Assembly (NCBI RefSeq): GCF_901709675.1 | Contig: NC_051103.1 | Coordinates: forward strand, 4,821,501 to 4,885,500 | Reading direction: 5' to 3' | Origin: Syngnathus acus | Lineage: Eukaryota > Chordata > Actinopteri > Syngnathiformes > Syngnathidae | Length of the DNA stretch: 64,000 nucleotides | Shown here: one piece after another, positions 1-12,235 of the stretch | Position numbering within the stretch: position 1 is the stretch's first letter | Layout of the letters: the number at the start of each line of letters is the position of its first letter | Notes under the pieces: model-generated | What the model was told of the DNA's origin: nothing | The model's database searches: none | The model's input: only the letters and a program-made list of their open reading frames with translations | Program-made: the position numbers and the translations under genes

Positions 1-63
1 GTCTGTTTGCTTTTGCAGGTCACCTAGCAACTTTGGCGGAGGACACAAGGAAGACGTCCTAAA

Positions 64-3000
64 ATGCCCGTGGCAACGACTTTTTCTGATACCGGTAAGT
101 GGCTTTGTCAACATCCGCTCGCTATAACTGCAATTTGGCACAAGACTAAAATTATACTTGAGATATAACGGTCACCGTCGGAGAAGATCTTGACACCGCA
201 GCGGTACCTATCACGTTGAGTGCCTTGAGGAGCGACGAAGACGTCAAAAGAGCCCAAGTGATAGTGAAAGCTTTGGAGCTAATCCCACACATTTCATCTC
301 ACCAGTTCTAATGTGACTTAATGAACTGGCGAATAGTTCGCTTCAAATCCCGTCTTAAATTAGTCATGCCTCAAGGAGGATTTTTCTGATGCAATCTACG
401 TCACAGGTAGGCTGAGAGACATCTGATTCTAGTTTGTTGAACCGCAAAAACATGGCGCCACCCATCAATTCTCCCTGCCGCTTATCCTGTAGTATTAGAA
501 AACAAAAAAATCCATTCTATCCGCATTCTAATGTTACTGAGTACTCTGTGTATTGTTTTGCTCTTAAGTATTCACACAAAGCAGTCAGGTTCAGAGGGAG
601 CCGCATAAAATGTGTGAGTTGTCCTCGAGCCAAGGGCTCAGTTTGGCATTACAAAACAAGCCAGAGTAAGTACTTTTTTTTATATTTCACAAAGCTTTTT
701 TTTTCTCAAACAGACTTGAAGAGAGAAATGGAGAAACGGTCACCTATTCTCCGCCTTCACTTAAATTCCTTCCCTCTGGCACAAAGACAATTGTCTTTAT
801 TCTCGCCGCACGTCGGCAAGGCTCACGATTAGCGTTGACGTCTGCCCTGTTTGTTTATTGCTCATTTATGATTCTTCACAAGCCAGCTCAGTGCTACTCT
901 TCTGCCCAGCTAACCCCCACAGGGAAGCCTCCAGGAAAATTGCCCAGCCCCCCTCCTCCTCCTCCCCGAGTAAGCATCACACTTTCTATTTTCTTGCCCG
1001 CTCCCCTTTTACGTGTCATTCGCTCGCTCTCTCTCTCCGGTCTACTCCTGCACACAAGCCTGTCGTCCGCATTCATTCATGCGGAGAAGAGGACGTTCAG
1101 TCAGGCGTGCGTAGCTCACACACTTTCACGTCAAGAGCAGGTGGAGAGGGAGGAAAAAGAGCCAGGAGCCGTTTGGCAGGAGGAGGAGGAGGAGGAGCGC
1201 AGCCTCACACACAGTATTGGGCGTCTTGCCGTGAGTGTATGTGCGCGTGTCGGCGCGGTCTAGTGAGGTGTTGGTCACTATGGCTGGCAGTCTGTTTGGA
1301 AGACTCTCCCTTGAGGAGGGGGGCTCGGCCTTCTCGTTGGAGGGCCTGGAGATGAAGCTTGGGGAAGAAGGTAAGACCACAGTTGTCTACTTTGCGACAT
1401 GTTCATCAGGATGACCTGGATGGACTTAATTAGCACAGGTACATGATATAAATGCAGCAAAGCCGTTAACATCACGGTTAAGTCAATAACCGGGGAGTCT
1501 GTTGGCACATCTTCGGTGACGATGACAAGTCGCGACAGAATAGGCCCCAGGGCGGCATTGGCATGCACGGGAGGAGCAAAAGTACAAGGGCGGCCGTGGA
1601 TGCAGAAAGATGGCAAGAACGGAGTCGGGGGTGGTTGCATTGCATCGATTGTGTCGAGACAGAAAGTTAGCGTGTGCTTGCGGAAAGTTCTCTGACCTCT
1701 CCTCCAAGGACCGTTTCAACTGTGCGGCTGGATTGAGATCATCGGTCATTTCAAAAATCGAAATGTTGAACTACATTGGAGTTCCAAAGACACGCCATTC
1801 CTAATTGACAAAGTTCATTAATACTGCATATTGTTTCATACCGCACATGAATATCCCCTGTGTTATTTATGCATCCATAAATTGGCTCGCGTGACCCAGG
1901 TATGGGTTGCCGTAAATTGTTAAAGGCACGAACGTGCTTGCCAGATGAAGTTAGGTGGTGTCACGGCTCACGGCGTCCATTTAAATACGCATGAAGTTAC
2001 ATTGTTGAAAGTGCATGTGCCACACTGGGTGCTGGCTTGCGACAAAGCCTGTCAATTGTAATGTGACTTGACAGCAGGGACAGCCATAATGAATCCGGTT
2101 TTCACGAGGGGCGGCGGGAGCGTCTGAGTCCGTATATTCACCATGGGCAATGAGCTCATTCATATGCCATCATGCTGTAATCAGACTCCAGGTCACATTG
2201 TTTACATCTGTTTGAAATCATACAATTCTCAGGGTGTAACTCGGGCCGCTCGCTTTGCTTTCACTTTGTTGGTTTGGCCCATCAGAGATCGTTGCGGGCT
2301 CTCTTGAGAATAGGACAATTGAAATGGGCTCGGGCTCAGTCTACGTGATAATGTGCTGACACTTACAATTATTTCGCCCACATTGTCCGCAGGGCAATAT
2401 ATTATAGCGCTCGAGCTGCACACAAAACCGGACAGGCTTGTAACAAAAAAGTTGATTGCGTTACGCGTTGGTGGGGATGAAATTTTTACCGTGACATTTG
2501 TGGCCGCGTTGTAGTGTCGGGCAGCTTTAATGGCAGATGTGGCTGACCTTGAGTTAGCGTATAGCTAATTTTGGAGTCAGCCAGTCCTCCTTTAAATGTT
2601 TCCAGTCGCCTCAAATTTTTTTGCTATTTTGTAAGTTTGGGAACTAACTTATTATAATTGAATTACCTCAGAATGGCCATCAATAACTTTTGAAGGCCTC
2701 CACTTGTAATTCCTTTGTATTTCAGCTCCCGACCGATTGGCGTCAGCATGGAAAGTCTCAACACCTCATTAAGTCCGAAATGACTCATCCGGTGACTCAA
2801 ACCACAATGAAATGTTACGGCCTCTCTCTTAGACATCCATCTCAAAGAAGCTAAAGCTGAGTTATTAATCACGTTATCTTGTCAGTTCGAATGACACCCC
2901 ATCGTGGCTGCGAGGCCCCCTTGAGAATCAGCCCTGCGCACCTCTCGGAGTCCCTTCACGGCGCGCCATAGCAACAAGGCAACCTTCACTAAATGCTTTG

Positions 3001-6000
3001 TAAGAGGTTCACGGTCTTCCCCTCCTGCACAAACAATAACGTTTAGCTTCCTCCGTGACATCGGCTTTAATTGTAGCCCTTCTCGGAGGGCACAACGGCT
3101 CCCTTTAATTTGCCTTGCTTGTAATTTCTGAGTGATGCCAGAGGACATCACGCTGTTTTATCATCATTATTATTAGCGATCCTTCCTTCGAGGGTGTTTA
3201 TGAATCATGCGTTTATTGGTGAATTTACTTCTCAATCGCTGAGCTGATAGAAGATGTTTAAATTGGGTATTGGTAAAAAGTGATTTACGTTGTCACGTTT
3301 GTTGGGTGTAGCAGAGAGCGTCACACAAAAAGGGTGATGAGAAAGAGGCTGATGTGATTAAAGAGACTTTTAAACGGAGTCTGGCGCTCTGATGTGTTCT
3401 GCCAGGTGCAAATCTGGCAATATGGAGCAGAACTCTTGTCGGAGGAGGCCAAGCACAAAGAAAAAGACTTCGCTGCAGAAGCCTCGTGCAATTAGTAACT
3501 TAATTCACTTTGAAATGAAAGGAAGCGCTGTGTAATGATGAACGATCAAGGTCGTCAGCTTCCGTCACTGTTATTGCCCGCCTGGCTTGTGTCTCGTTTG
3601 GAGACAGAGCCAAGATGTGACTTGTGTCCTTATTCCGACTTTGAGAGGCAGCTTAAGCTGCGCTACGGAAGAGAAGTGGGGATTGTTCACGTGCTTGTAA
3701 TCACTCAAGCTCACAGTGGAAATCGCTCTTCGTCGAATAAAGTGTCAGTCTCCTCATTTCCTCTGTTGGGAATTGCGCCGGGTAGAATCGCTCTGTAATA
3801 TTTTCTTGTACACGGATTCTGAATTTTCCTTCCAGTCGATATTTTCTAGTTGTATGCAAATGTAGCGCTTTGAGGTGACAGGCTCAGTAAACAATATTTG
3901 TCTCGACTGTGTAGCTGTAAATTCATTTCATTGGGAATTATACCATTATGCGTTTACACTGAAAGGACCCCAAACTGTTTGAATCATTTGGAGCGGGAAT
4001 GAGTTCTTTTCTTCTTTGGGTCTTGTTTGCAGTCATGCATCAGGCTTTGGACACGCTGAGTGACAGCATCAGCTCGACAACTGCCAACGACCTGGACCTC
4101 ATCTTCCTCAAAGGCATCATGGAGAGCCCAGTGGTGAGAGCCAAATCATAGTTGCCAGGAAGTTAGATGCATTTTGGTACTACATGTTTGTTTATGAGAA
4201 GTCTTCTTTGTCAGTAATGATGACTGTTTATTTCTACACTCCAGTTAAAATGGGCCATTAAAGGCTTAGCAGCGTAGTAGCACCTTGGAGGAAATTTAGC
4301 GATTAACCGAAAGAGGCTAATCTGCTCAGGCATGCCGTGAGTGAAAGCGGCTCGTTGATTGATACAGACACTTTTGACATCACTGGTAAATCCATAAACA
4401 CTGTTGCGTGCCGAGCGAGGAAGCCAGATGGAGGGGGGGAAAAAGTGATTCTGTGTGCGATGGTGAATTGCATTGATTGCCCGGCGCTCTTGATAGAATC
4501 AAGCAATCTAACCGGGTACAGAATCAGATCAGTGATTGGAGTCATCAGAAGCGCAACATGAGAGCTATCCTGTGTCAATAATGTCATGACAAATGTGTGG
4601 ATGCCATCTGCTTTCTCCTCATCCGTGCCAAGGCTCACGAGCACTTTGAGGAGCCCAAGCTGGAGGCGGTGAGGGAGAACAACGTGGAGCTGGTCCAGGA
4701 CATCCTCAAGGAGCTCAGCCCACTGGCGCACAGGAGCCAGGCAGCCGACGAGCTGGTCCGCATCCTGAAGGAGCCTCACTTTCAGGTGTGGAAAGGAAAT
4801 GTCACCGTGCTGATTGATTTGGAGATAGTGTTGGAGCCATCAACATTTTCTGTCATCCCTCGCCGCCTTAAAAGTCGCTCCTGGAGACTCATGACTCCGT
4901 GGCCTCTAAAAACTACGAGACTCCGCCTCCCAGCCCTTGTACTTTCATGGACGCAGCCCTTAACAACCAACCGGTGCCGCCTGACGCCGTGAGGATGGTG
5001 GGCATCCGCAAGGTGGCTGGCGAGCACCTGGTGAGTGGATGAGAAACCTGCACTGGATTTTCTGACGCAATTGCATTTTGCTCAGTACAAAACACTTGCG
5101 TGCAAAGGGAGTGACCTTCCGCGTGGAGAGCGGCGAGCTGGTGATCGCCAGAATCCTCCACGGCGGCATGATCGACCAGCAAGGTCTGCTCCACGTGGGG
5201 GACATCATCAAGGAGGTGAACGGCAAGGAGGTGGGCAACGACCCCAAAGTCCTGCAGGAGATGCTGAAGGAGGCGAGCGGCAGCGTGGTCCTGAAGATCC
5301 TGCCCAGCTATCAGGAGCCACACACACCCAGACAGGTCGGTCCAGACTATTGGTTGGAATCTTAGGTGGGACATTTCTTGGGAGGGATGGAAAATGAGTT
5401 AGGCATTTATTTGATTAGCCTCACAAAATCTAATTCTGGAGTGTGATGTTCTGATATCTGAATTGTATTTTTTTTGTCACTTAACCAAACGCAAAGTGAC
5501 CTTTTAATGGCCCAGAAATTGCAGTTTACGAAACCGACAGTTATCCAATTCGCTTGGCGTTGTACTCGTTGTCTGACATTTACTCCCATGTGATCAAATA
5601 TGCAGCCAGCGTTTTAATATTAGCATTTTTCAGCGAAGAGGAAAGTGGCTGCCAATTGTGTCTGGTCAGCCAATAAACATCAGCGCTCTGCTTAAAAAGC
5701 ATCTTTTTGTCCCGAGCCGAACCTCCACCAATATAGTTTGTGTGTGTGGTTTTTCTTTCTTTTTTTTTTTTTCTTTTTTTTTTTAATAATGATCATACAT
5801 TACTGGAGTATTAGAAAAGGCGTCAAGTGCAGAAAGGGGAGGGAATGGTTTCCATGGCGATGCGTTTTGGCTCGCTCTGGCTGGAGTTCTCTGGCGCCTC
5901 TCTCCTTGTTTCTCTCTGTTGGTGTCCTATCATTGAACGTTGCGCTTATCAGCCTTAAACTGTGACGGAGAGTAGATTTGATTGTTCTTCTGCCAAATTC

Positions 6001-8269
6001 AATAACGCTCAGTCATGCGCGGAATTAATTAAACAGTATGCAAAGTATGTGCCTGTTTGTTTTAAACTCCTTTGTAGATCATCCCATATGTCTTTCCAGG
6101 CTTTTGTCAAATGTCACTTTGACTACGACCCGTCGCACGATACCCTGATTCCATGTAAAGAGGCTGGACTGAGATTCTGCAGCGGAGACATTCTGCAGAT
6201 TTTCAATCAGGAAGACCTGAACTGGTGGCAGGTCGGTACAGCCTCCCACACATGCGACACGACAGGGGGCCCCGTTTGTTGCTCTCAACTCGTGTCTTTT
6301 CTCAGGCCTGCCACATCCAGGGAGGGAGCGCCGGTTTGATTCCGAGTCAGCTCCTCGAGGAGAAGAGGAAAGCGTTTGTGAAACGAGATCTGGAGCTCGT
6401 TACCTCAGGTACGGCCGAGACGACACGCCTCCTCTCGGCGGCGCCCAAACAACAGAGCGAACGCTTTTCAATTATGCAGATTTGACCCCTTGCTGCATAA
6501 ACACACAGGGAACAAAGACAACATCTGTTCCACTCGACGACATGCGTGCATTTTTCACCCGCGCTGTCACCTCTCCAGTCTGCCTGCGAGCGCCCCGAAT
6601 TCTGGTAATGAGCACCAGCAGGACTTAAAGATGGCGGTTATTAAAATCCGCAGAGCTAGGATTTTGCATTGACGAACGGTGTGCATCTTTTCACAAATAA
6701 AAATTGGCTGGAATTTTATCATTTTATTGCTTAAAAATAAAATATGTTATATACACCTTTCAAATAACGAACGACCTGGCCCATCTGTTCATTTTCAAAT
6801 TCAAATGTGGCCCTTGAGCACAAACCTTGCCCAGTCTTGTTTAAAAATGTTGCAGTCGTCAACAGAGAAAAAGCCAAGCTGTGCGGTGAGTCACAGAATA
6901 GCCCATCACTTTTTGGAGAACAGCCACTGACATACTCTAAGAGCTCTCAGAACCAGGAAAGGACATATCGTTGTCCATTCTTGATGTAAAACCAACAAAT
7001 TCAAAATATTGCCGATGTCTTTCCAGTGGGGGAAGGAAAGCTGTAAACACAAAGGACATCATTCCCTGGATCTAACTAGCTAACACAAAAGGACACGTAC
7101 AGAGCGTTTGTGCAGCGACATCTAGTGGTCATATATGCATATAACATCTGATCTTATAACAGCTGACACTTTATGGAACGAGCTGGCAGAAACAAGCAAT
7201 CTGTTTTGGTTTCTCACAGGACCTTTGTGTGCTGGAATGGGTGGCAAGAAGAAGAAAAAGATGATGTATTTAACCACCAAGAACGCAGGTACTTGAAATC
7301 CCAACACAAAAGGGTTTTGGACTGGGCTGCGTGTTAATTACAATTATTAATCTTTGAAAGAATTTGATCGTCACGAGCTGCGGATCTATGAGGAGGTCGC
7401 CAAGGTGCCCCCTTTCAGAAGGAAGACGCTGGTTCTGATTGGTGCGCAGGGCGTCGGGCGTCGCAGTCTCAAGAACAAGCTGCTGGTGCTCGATCCTCAG
7501 CGGTACGGCACCACCATCCCATGTGAGTGCAAATGTGCAATAACGTACTCAACTGCATGTCCTGATCATGATGTTTCATCTCTCGAGTTGACTTTTGTGT
7601 CTCCAGTCACCAGCCGAAAACCAAAGGTTGACGAGAGAGACGGTCAGATGTATTCCTTCATGACACGCAGCGAAATGGAGTGCGACATCAAAAACGGCCG
7701 TTTCCTGGAGCACGGCGAATACGACGGCAACTTGTACGGTACGAAAATCAACTCCATACACGAGGTGACGGAAACGGGAAAGATCTGCATCCTGGATGTC
7801 AACCCCCAGGTAGGTGGTATCATGCACGAAAGTTACTTTTCAGGATAACGTGAACTCTTTGACTACAGCAGTAATCACGATTTTCTCCAAGGCTCTCAAA
7901 ATCCTACGGACGTCTGAGTTCCTGCCCTACGTGGTGTTCATCGAGGCTCCCGATTTTGAGGTCCTCAAGGCCATGAACAGGTCGGCGATCGAGTCAGGAG
8001 TGGTCACGAAACAGTTAACGGTGAGTGCCAATGTAAAACTCAAGACAACCAAACGGCCTATACGCATCCCCCTTTTGATGTGCTCCCTTCAGGACTCGGA
8101 GCTCAAGAGGACGGTGGATGAGAGCGAGCGCACCAAGAGGGCTTACGGACATTACTTTGACCTCTGCATCGTCAACGACAGCCTAGAAGCCACGTTCCGA
8201 AGTCTACGCTCCGCCATGGAAAAACTCTCAAACGAGCAACAGTGGGTGCCTGTCAGCTGGGTCTTTTGA
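64..8269 (+). CDS. mpp2: MPP2, membrane-associated guanylate kinase scaffold (13 exons)
   Basis: MAGUK scaffold that assembles membrane and synaptic protein complexes (family knowledge). Coding exons: 64-94, 4033-4133, 4633-4785, 4875-5030, 5108-5335, 6100-6231, 6306-6408, 7220-7288, 7361-7522, 7607-7809, 7892-8020, 8093-8269. All have GT-AG borders and matching phases, giving 547 residues (human MPP2 is about 550). The first exon begins at 19 after a pyrimidine tract and AG, so an upstream noncoding exon lies outside. The start [10 protein letters not shown] matches the short MPP2 isoform. Order: L27 region (residues about 12-120), PDZ (about 134-212, [14 protein letters not shown]), SH3 (about 222-290, ending NWWQ), basic hook KKKKK near 315, guanylate kinase (about 346-540, P-loop-like [12 protein letters not shown]), C-terminus [12 protein letters not shown]2-type residues outweigh MPP6-type ones ([17 protein letters not shown]). 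As spliced, exons 4033-4133 and 4633-4785 lack about six residues (VRSLAK in mammals). Confidence 0.93.
1280..1370 (+). CDS. mpp2: mpp2 alternative first coding exon
   Basis: An ATG at 1280 opens 30 codons ([15 protein letters not shown]...) and ends in phase 1 at a strong donor, AAG|GTAAGA. The exon at 64-94 also ends in phase 1, so either can join the exon at 4033. A longer mammalian MPP2 isoform also starts with MAGS and has an SLE-rich leader, as I recall it, so this is probably the conserved alternative N-terminus. A second promoter upstream (about 900-1270) is inferred, not seen. Confidence 0.75.
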
Positions 8270-9458
8270 GTTTCAGTGCACAGCAGTAGAACGGCGGACC
8301 ATTCCCGTTGACGCCTCCCCCACCCTCATTCAGGGGGGCAGAAATGTGAAGTGGTTTCTTTGGACCGACTTGGTGTTGTACTTAATTTGTCATCATTCTG
8401 TCGATATTGAAGCGGTTTTAGAGTTGGCTTTCGGTTTTTAGCACGGTCGTGTGAGTGGGTGTGTGCTAAGCGCCAACTTGCTAAGAAATGTGGCGGGACA
8501 TAATTTGCTCCATGATGTGGGACTTGTTGGCGATTACCCCCACAATTTGTTCTGTCCTATAGGGAGGCAAAAAAAAAAAAAACAATCTGAAATACGCTCA
8601 ACACATCTTGATGCATCTGGGGCAAATTGGAGCGTACTACTTGACTGTAGCCAGCAGGGGCGCAGTTGGTTCCGTCAACAACGGCAAGAAGCGATAGGAC
8701 GTTACCTTTGCGCAGGAGTTCAGAACATTCAAAGATTGGCATTACAAATATTTTAAAATGAACATTTAATCAGTATTGATTGTTACTAGTAGTTGACCAA
8801 GAAAATGTAGTGGAATGGCCAGTTCTTGTAAAGAGTCATGTATTTTAGGTAGGTCAGTCATGGGTCGAAATCTTTTAGCCTTCCAAATTTCAAATACCTA
8901 ACGTAGTGTCATGTTTACATTGAATTGTTACAAGACAGACGGTAACATACCAAATGTGATATTTGTATGAAATTCCATGTATTTTCCCACCCTAGCACCA
9001 TATACTAGTATGATTGTATTTGTTAAGAAATGTGCTCTATTTGTATTTCGTCACTCATCTGGAAAATAGACAGCAATAGAAACCTATTGACACAATGCGA
9101 CAGTTATCAATATCAACAAACTAGCCAATATTGACCACAACCTGTTTGGTTTACTGAGAATTGCAAAGCAAGTAAACATGAGAGAAGCAGAAAGTAGACA
9201 AATGAATTTGAAGACAAACATTACAAATTTCAATCTGAGCTGATTTGTCACATACAAGCAGTCCAGTACATATTTTGCCTTAACATTGTTTTAAAAAGCC
9301 AAGGATTTACTGAATATTTAAATACTTGTTCCACCAATACTGGCAATGTCTTCATATTTATTTTAAGTAGTGTAATAAAAACTATACCATCACTCAGACA
9401 AGTGTCGGTGTAGCTTTTTACATTTAAACTTTGATGCACAGTAACAAAAATCTATTGG
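8270..9458. other. mpp2 3' UTR and convergent 3' ends
   Basis: No further coding exon is visible. The stretch is the mpp2 3' UTR, running into the 3' UTR of the minus-strand gene that ends at 9459. Poly(A) signals sit back to back: AATAAA on + at 9374-9379 and AATAAA on - at 9357-9362 (TTTATT on +). Confidence 0.55.
9357..9379. terminator. Overlapping convergent poly(A) signals
   Basis: The minus-strand AATAAA (9357-9362) lies 97 bases past the stop of the PPxY membrane-protein gene. The plus-strand AATAAA (9374-9379) lies about 1.1 kb past the mpp2 stop. Use of both would give transcripts overlapping by tens of bases. Confidence 0.5.
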
Positions 9459-10562
9459 TCATAGAAACGTTGGTGGGCGTGCGCAAGTGCTGGTCGAGGG
9501 GGTCCTCCAGTGATGAGGAGCCAGAGGCAGCGTGATGGGATACATCTCGTAGGCGGGAGGCGGGCCCCCTGGCCAAACGTTTGTCAGTTTGGGGTCAAAC
9601 TGAAAGAAATTTCAACAATATATAAACCGCTCAAGAATTCTTGACAATTTAACAGCTTATTAATTTGTGGCTCAAGCATAGGCTAGTCCAAAATGAAATC
9701 CATGTGCAATCTGATAAGTTATATGTTACAGATGCTTATCAAGCACCAGGAGTGCTTTTTGAAACCATCGCGGCAGCAGACGAGGAGACCGACACTGGTG
9801 AGTTCAACACTCTCATTCTTCACAAATAAAATCCCTCGTCCAAAGTTGTTCATTTAAGGTTTACCCACCAGTGAGTAAGGTGGCGGAAAATCAATGGTGC
9901 TGTAGCGCGGTGGGAGTCTCTCGTAATCTCTCGCCGTCCCCTCCTGAGCTTCTGTTCGCGAAATGGCTTGGATGGAGACGCCGCTGTCCTCCTGAGCGCT
10001 CGCCACGGTGATGTCATACACCGCTCTCTTCTTCCTGGCGTGCAAGTAGAAGCAGAGCAGCACCACGGCGATGCACACCACCAAGCTCGGGAATCTGGGA
10101 ACAAGTTCTGGTCTACTTGGATCATGTGATTACTTTTGTGTTCTGCACTGTCTTGAGGTACGAGTTGAATTCATTATATGACCAAGCTCCTAACTTGAAA
10201 CACTCTGAAATTGTCCCCCCCCCAGTGAAATGAATCGAAAAGAAGAGCAAGAATATATGTATGTGAGTATTACTTTATTTTATGTTAAAAACTTTGTTCG
10301 TTAAAGCATTGCAACACCGTCACATAAACGCTACTCATTAGTTTAAAAATCAAGTTCAGTTGGGAGAGTGTTGCATTCGCTGCCACCATATGGCGCTCGC
10401 ATCTCAAATTTTTGCTCATACATTTTTTTTTTAAATGATCTAATTGGCAACTAACATCTCGTAAAACTTGTACTAAGTTGGCACACTCGTATCTCAAGAC
10501 ACTGCTGTGTTATTCGTCACGGCGGCTACTTACACATATTGAAATATATTCACAATGGTCAT
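9459..10562 (-). CDS. Small single-pass membrane protein with three PPxY motifs (unrecognised)
   Basis: Three exons with clean splice sites: 10534-10573 (ATG at 10562-10560 in the good context ACCATGA), 9869-10094 and 9459-9599, giving 131 residues. A short N-terminus runs into one hydrophobic segment (about residues 8-28, FPSLVVCIAVVLLCFYL), then a basic HARKKR stop-transfer, so the tail is probably cytosolic. The tail carries PPRY, PPPY and PPAY. PPxY motifs bind WW domains of NEDD4-family ubiquitin ligases (established knowledge); this protein could be a ligase adaptor or substrate (inference). I do not recognise the family. TMEM139 also has a membrane anchor with PPPY and PPAY in its tail, but the match is too short to name it. 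Convergent with mpp2. An in-frame start further upstream was not found. Confidence 0.72.
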
Positions 10563-10573
10563 GGTCCCGCACA

Positions 10574-12235
10574 CTGTTGAAAACAAAACCAAAAAAATTA
10601 ATATAAATTGGATTGTGTATTAGTTGCGCATATCAAAACCGCAATGCGAATGAACATTTGCGCAGCAAAGCCAATAAAATGATAAAGTGTCCATTTTCTT
10701 TGCAATGTTAACTTTACATAACAAAATAAATCAAGCGTGCTGCAAAAAATGTAAACACTACACAGCCTTGCAGGTTATTCAATGTCCCAACATTGTGTCA
10801 CGCCTCCTTTTATGCAAACAAACTTAGAACAGATCATATTTTTGTGACCCCACAATGACCCTGCGGGCTTTACACTGACAATTATATTCAAAAACACTAA
10901 GATGGGTGTACCATTGGAAATGTGTTTGTAACAGAAATGAGCAACATACTCTTTGGACCTTCATCCTATAAATTGGTAGCTCATTGAGCCTTTCAGTATC
11001 TACTGAGTTTTTATAACTCTATGAAAAACTTGAAACCAAATTGAAACAAAATATATTTGAGAAATATATACATTGCATATATTGAGTCTTACCTTATCGA
11101 GGAAGTTTTCACATAACCTAAAATGTTTTTGTTCTGTGCGTGGCTCCAAAAAGGTAATGTTAATGTGTTCCAAGCATAAGACAGGTTTTTATAGCGTTAT
11201 TGTCTCATTTAAAGCCGCAGGACTTCCTGTTTAGGACATATCCTGGGTGGATGTCAGAAGTTTATGTTGCTCAATGAATGTGTAACTGTCCCACTTTAAC
11301 AAAAGGAAAAAAGAAATGCTCATCATACTGTTTGATGCCACTAAGGTGCATTGACTCAACTGCATGACTGTATAATCCTGGCCTAAGACACTGCAGTAGT
11401 AGTAAATGTGCTAGATGCCATTAAAACACGCCCTCTAGTGGTTGTGAGCAGTATAGGTGATGACATCAGAGGCATTGATGGCAAACTCAATATCGTATTT
11501 TTGCTCTGGAAATAAGATTTGTTGCAATTTATTTTGCTAGAGAAATTATCCATTTATAAAATTATGTAGCAGGATATCCTTGTGATGTATTATTTTCTCC
11601 TATGTGTGTAAAAATCACACGTAGCTAGCTATTTACACTTGTTCACATGACCTATGCCTAGAGTGCATTTTTGATTAAAAAGTACAACCACAAAAAAGGA
11701 TAGTAAATCAATACCCTTTGGCAAATAAAAGCTTATAATCAGCTTTCATTCCTGGGCCAAGTACACATAATGAAAATATGCTCCTAAATTACCGAATCGT
11801 GATTGCATTATAATGACCAATTGCCTTTAGGCTCAGCCCCTGCACGGCATGTAAAAAGTAATCATGACTTGCTGAGATAAGCATTTAATAAGTATATTAT
11901 CACTGTCACTTGTCATCACAGTTTTTTTAAGGACTTGCTGAGTAGAAACGATTCTAACAGAGACCTAATAGGGAAGGAAGGAATGAGCCAATGAAGGAGA
12001 AAGTGAGGAATCCGTTTGAACTTGTCGCTTTGGAATGTCATGGGGCCAGTGTTGAAACATGTTGAAGATATCTCTGCTGCTGCTCTATAGAACAAGTCTA
12101 TGACAAGACCTGTACATTGTCATACTGTATATTGTAAAACTTTCAAACAATTATTGCCCTGCCATTGGCTGGCAATCGGTTCAGCTGGAACTGGTGACAG
12201 CTCATCCACGAACAAACGCTATTAAAAAAAAAAAG
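10574..12235. other. AT-rich intergenic or intronic stretch
   Basis: Apart from the promoter candidate near 11190, I see no coding exon on either strand. It includes the sequence downstream of the abi3-like stop, where an SH3 exon was looked for and not found. The bases near 12155-12215 resemble the tail of a common fish dispersed repeat. Confidence 0.4.
11093..11194 (-). promoter_or_regulatory. Candidate TATA promoter and 5' noncoding exon for the PPxY membrane gene
   Basis: On the minus strand TATAAAAA occurs at 11194-11187. About 25-30 bases downstream would start a short exon ending at 11093 with the donor AAG|GTAAGA. It carries no usable reading frame into the exon at 10573, so it fits a noncoding first exon. 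Prediction from motif spacing only. Confidence 0.35.

Noticed and set aside
9459-10562. Naming the PPxY protein TMEM139
   Set aside because: Shared membrane anchor plus PPxY motifs only; length and remaining sequence do not match well enough.
10574-12235. An SH3 exon for the abi3-like gene, including an acceptor-like site near 12225 on the minus strand
   Set aside because: The sequence after that acceptor reads like a dispersed-repeat tail and stops without any SH3 motif (no ALYDY or WW).
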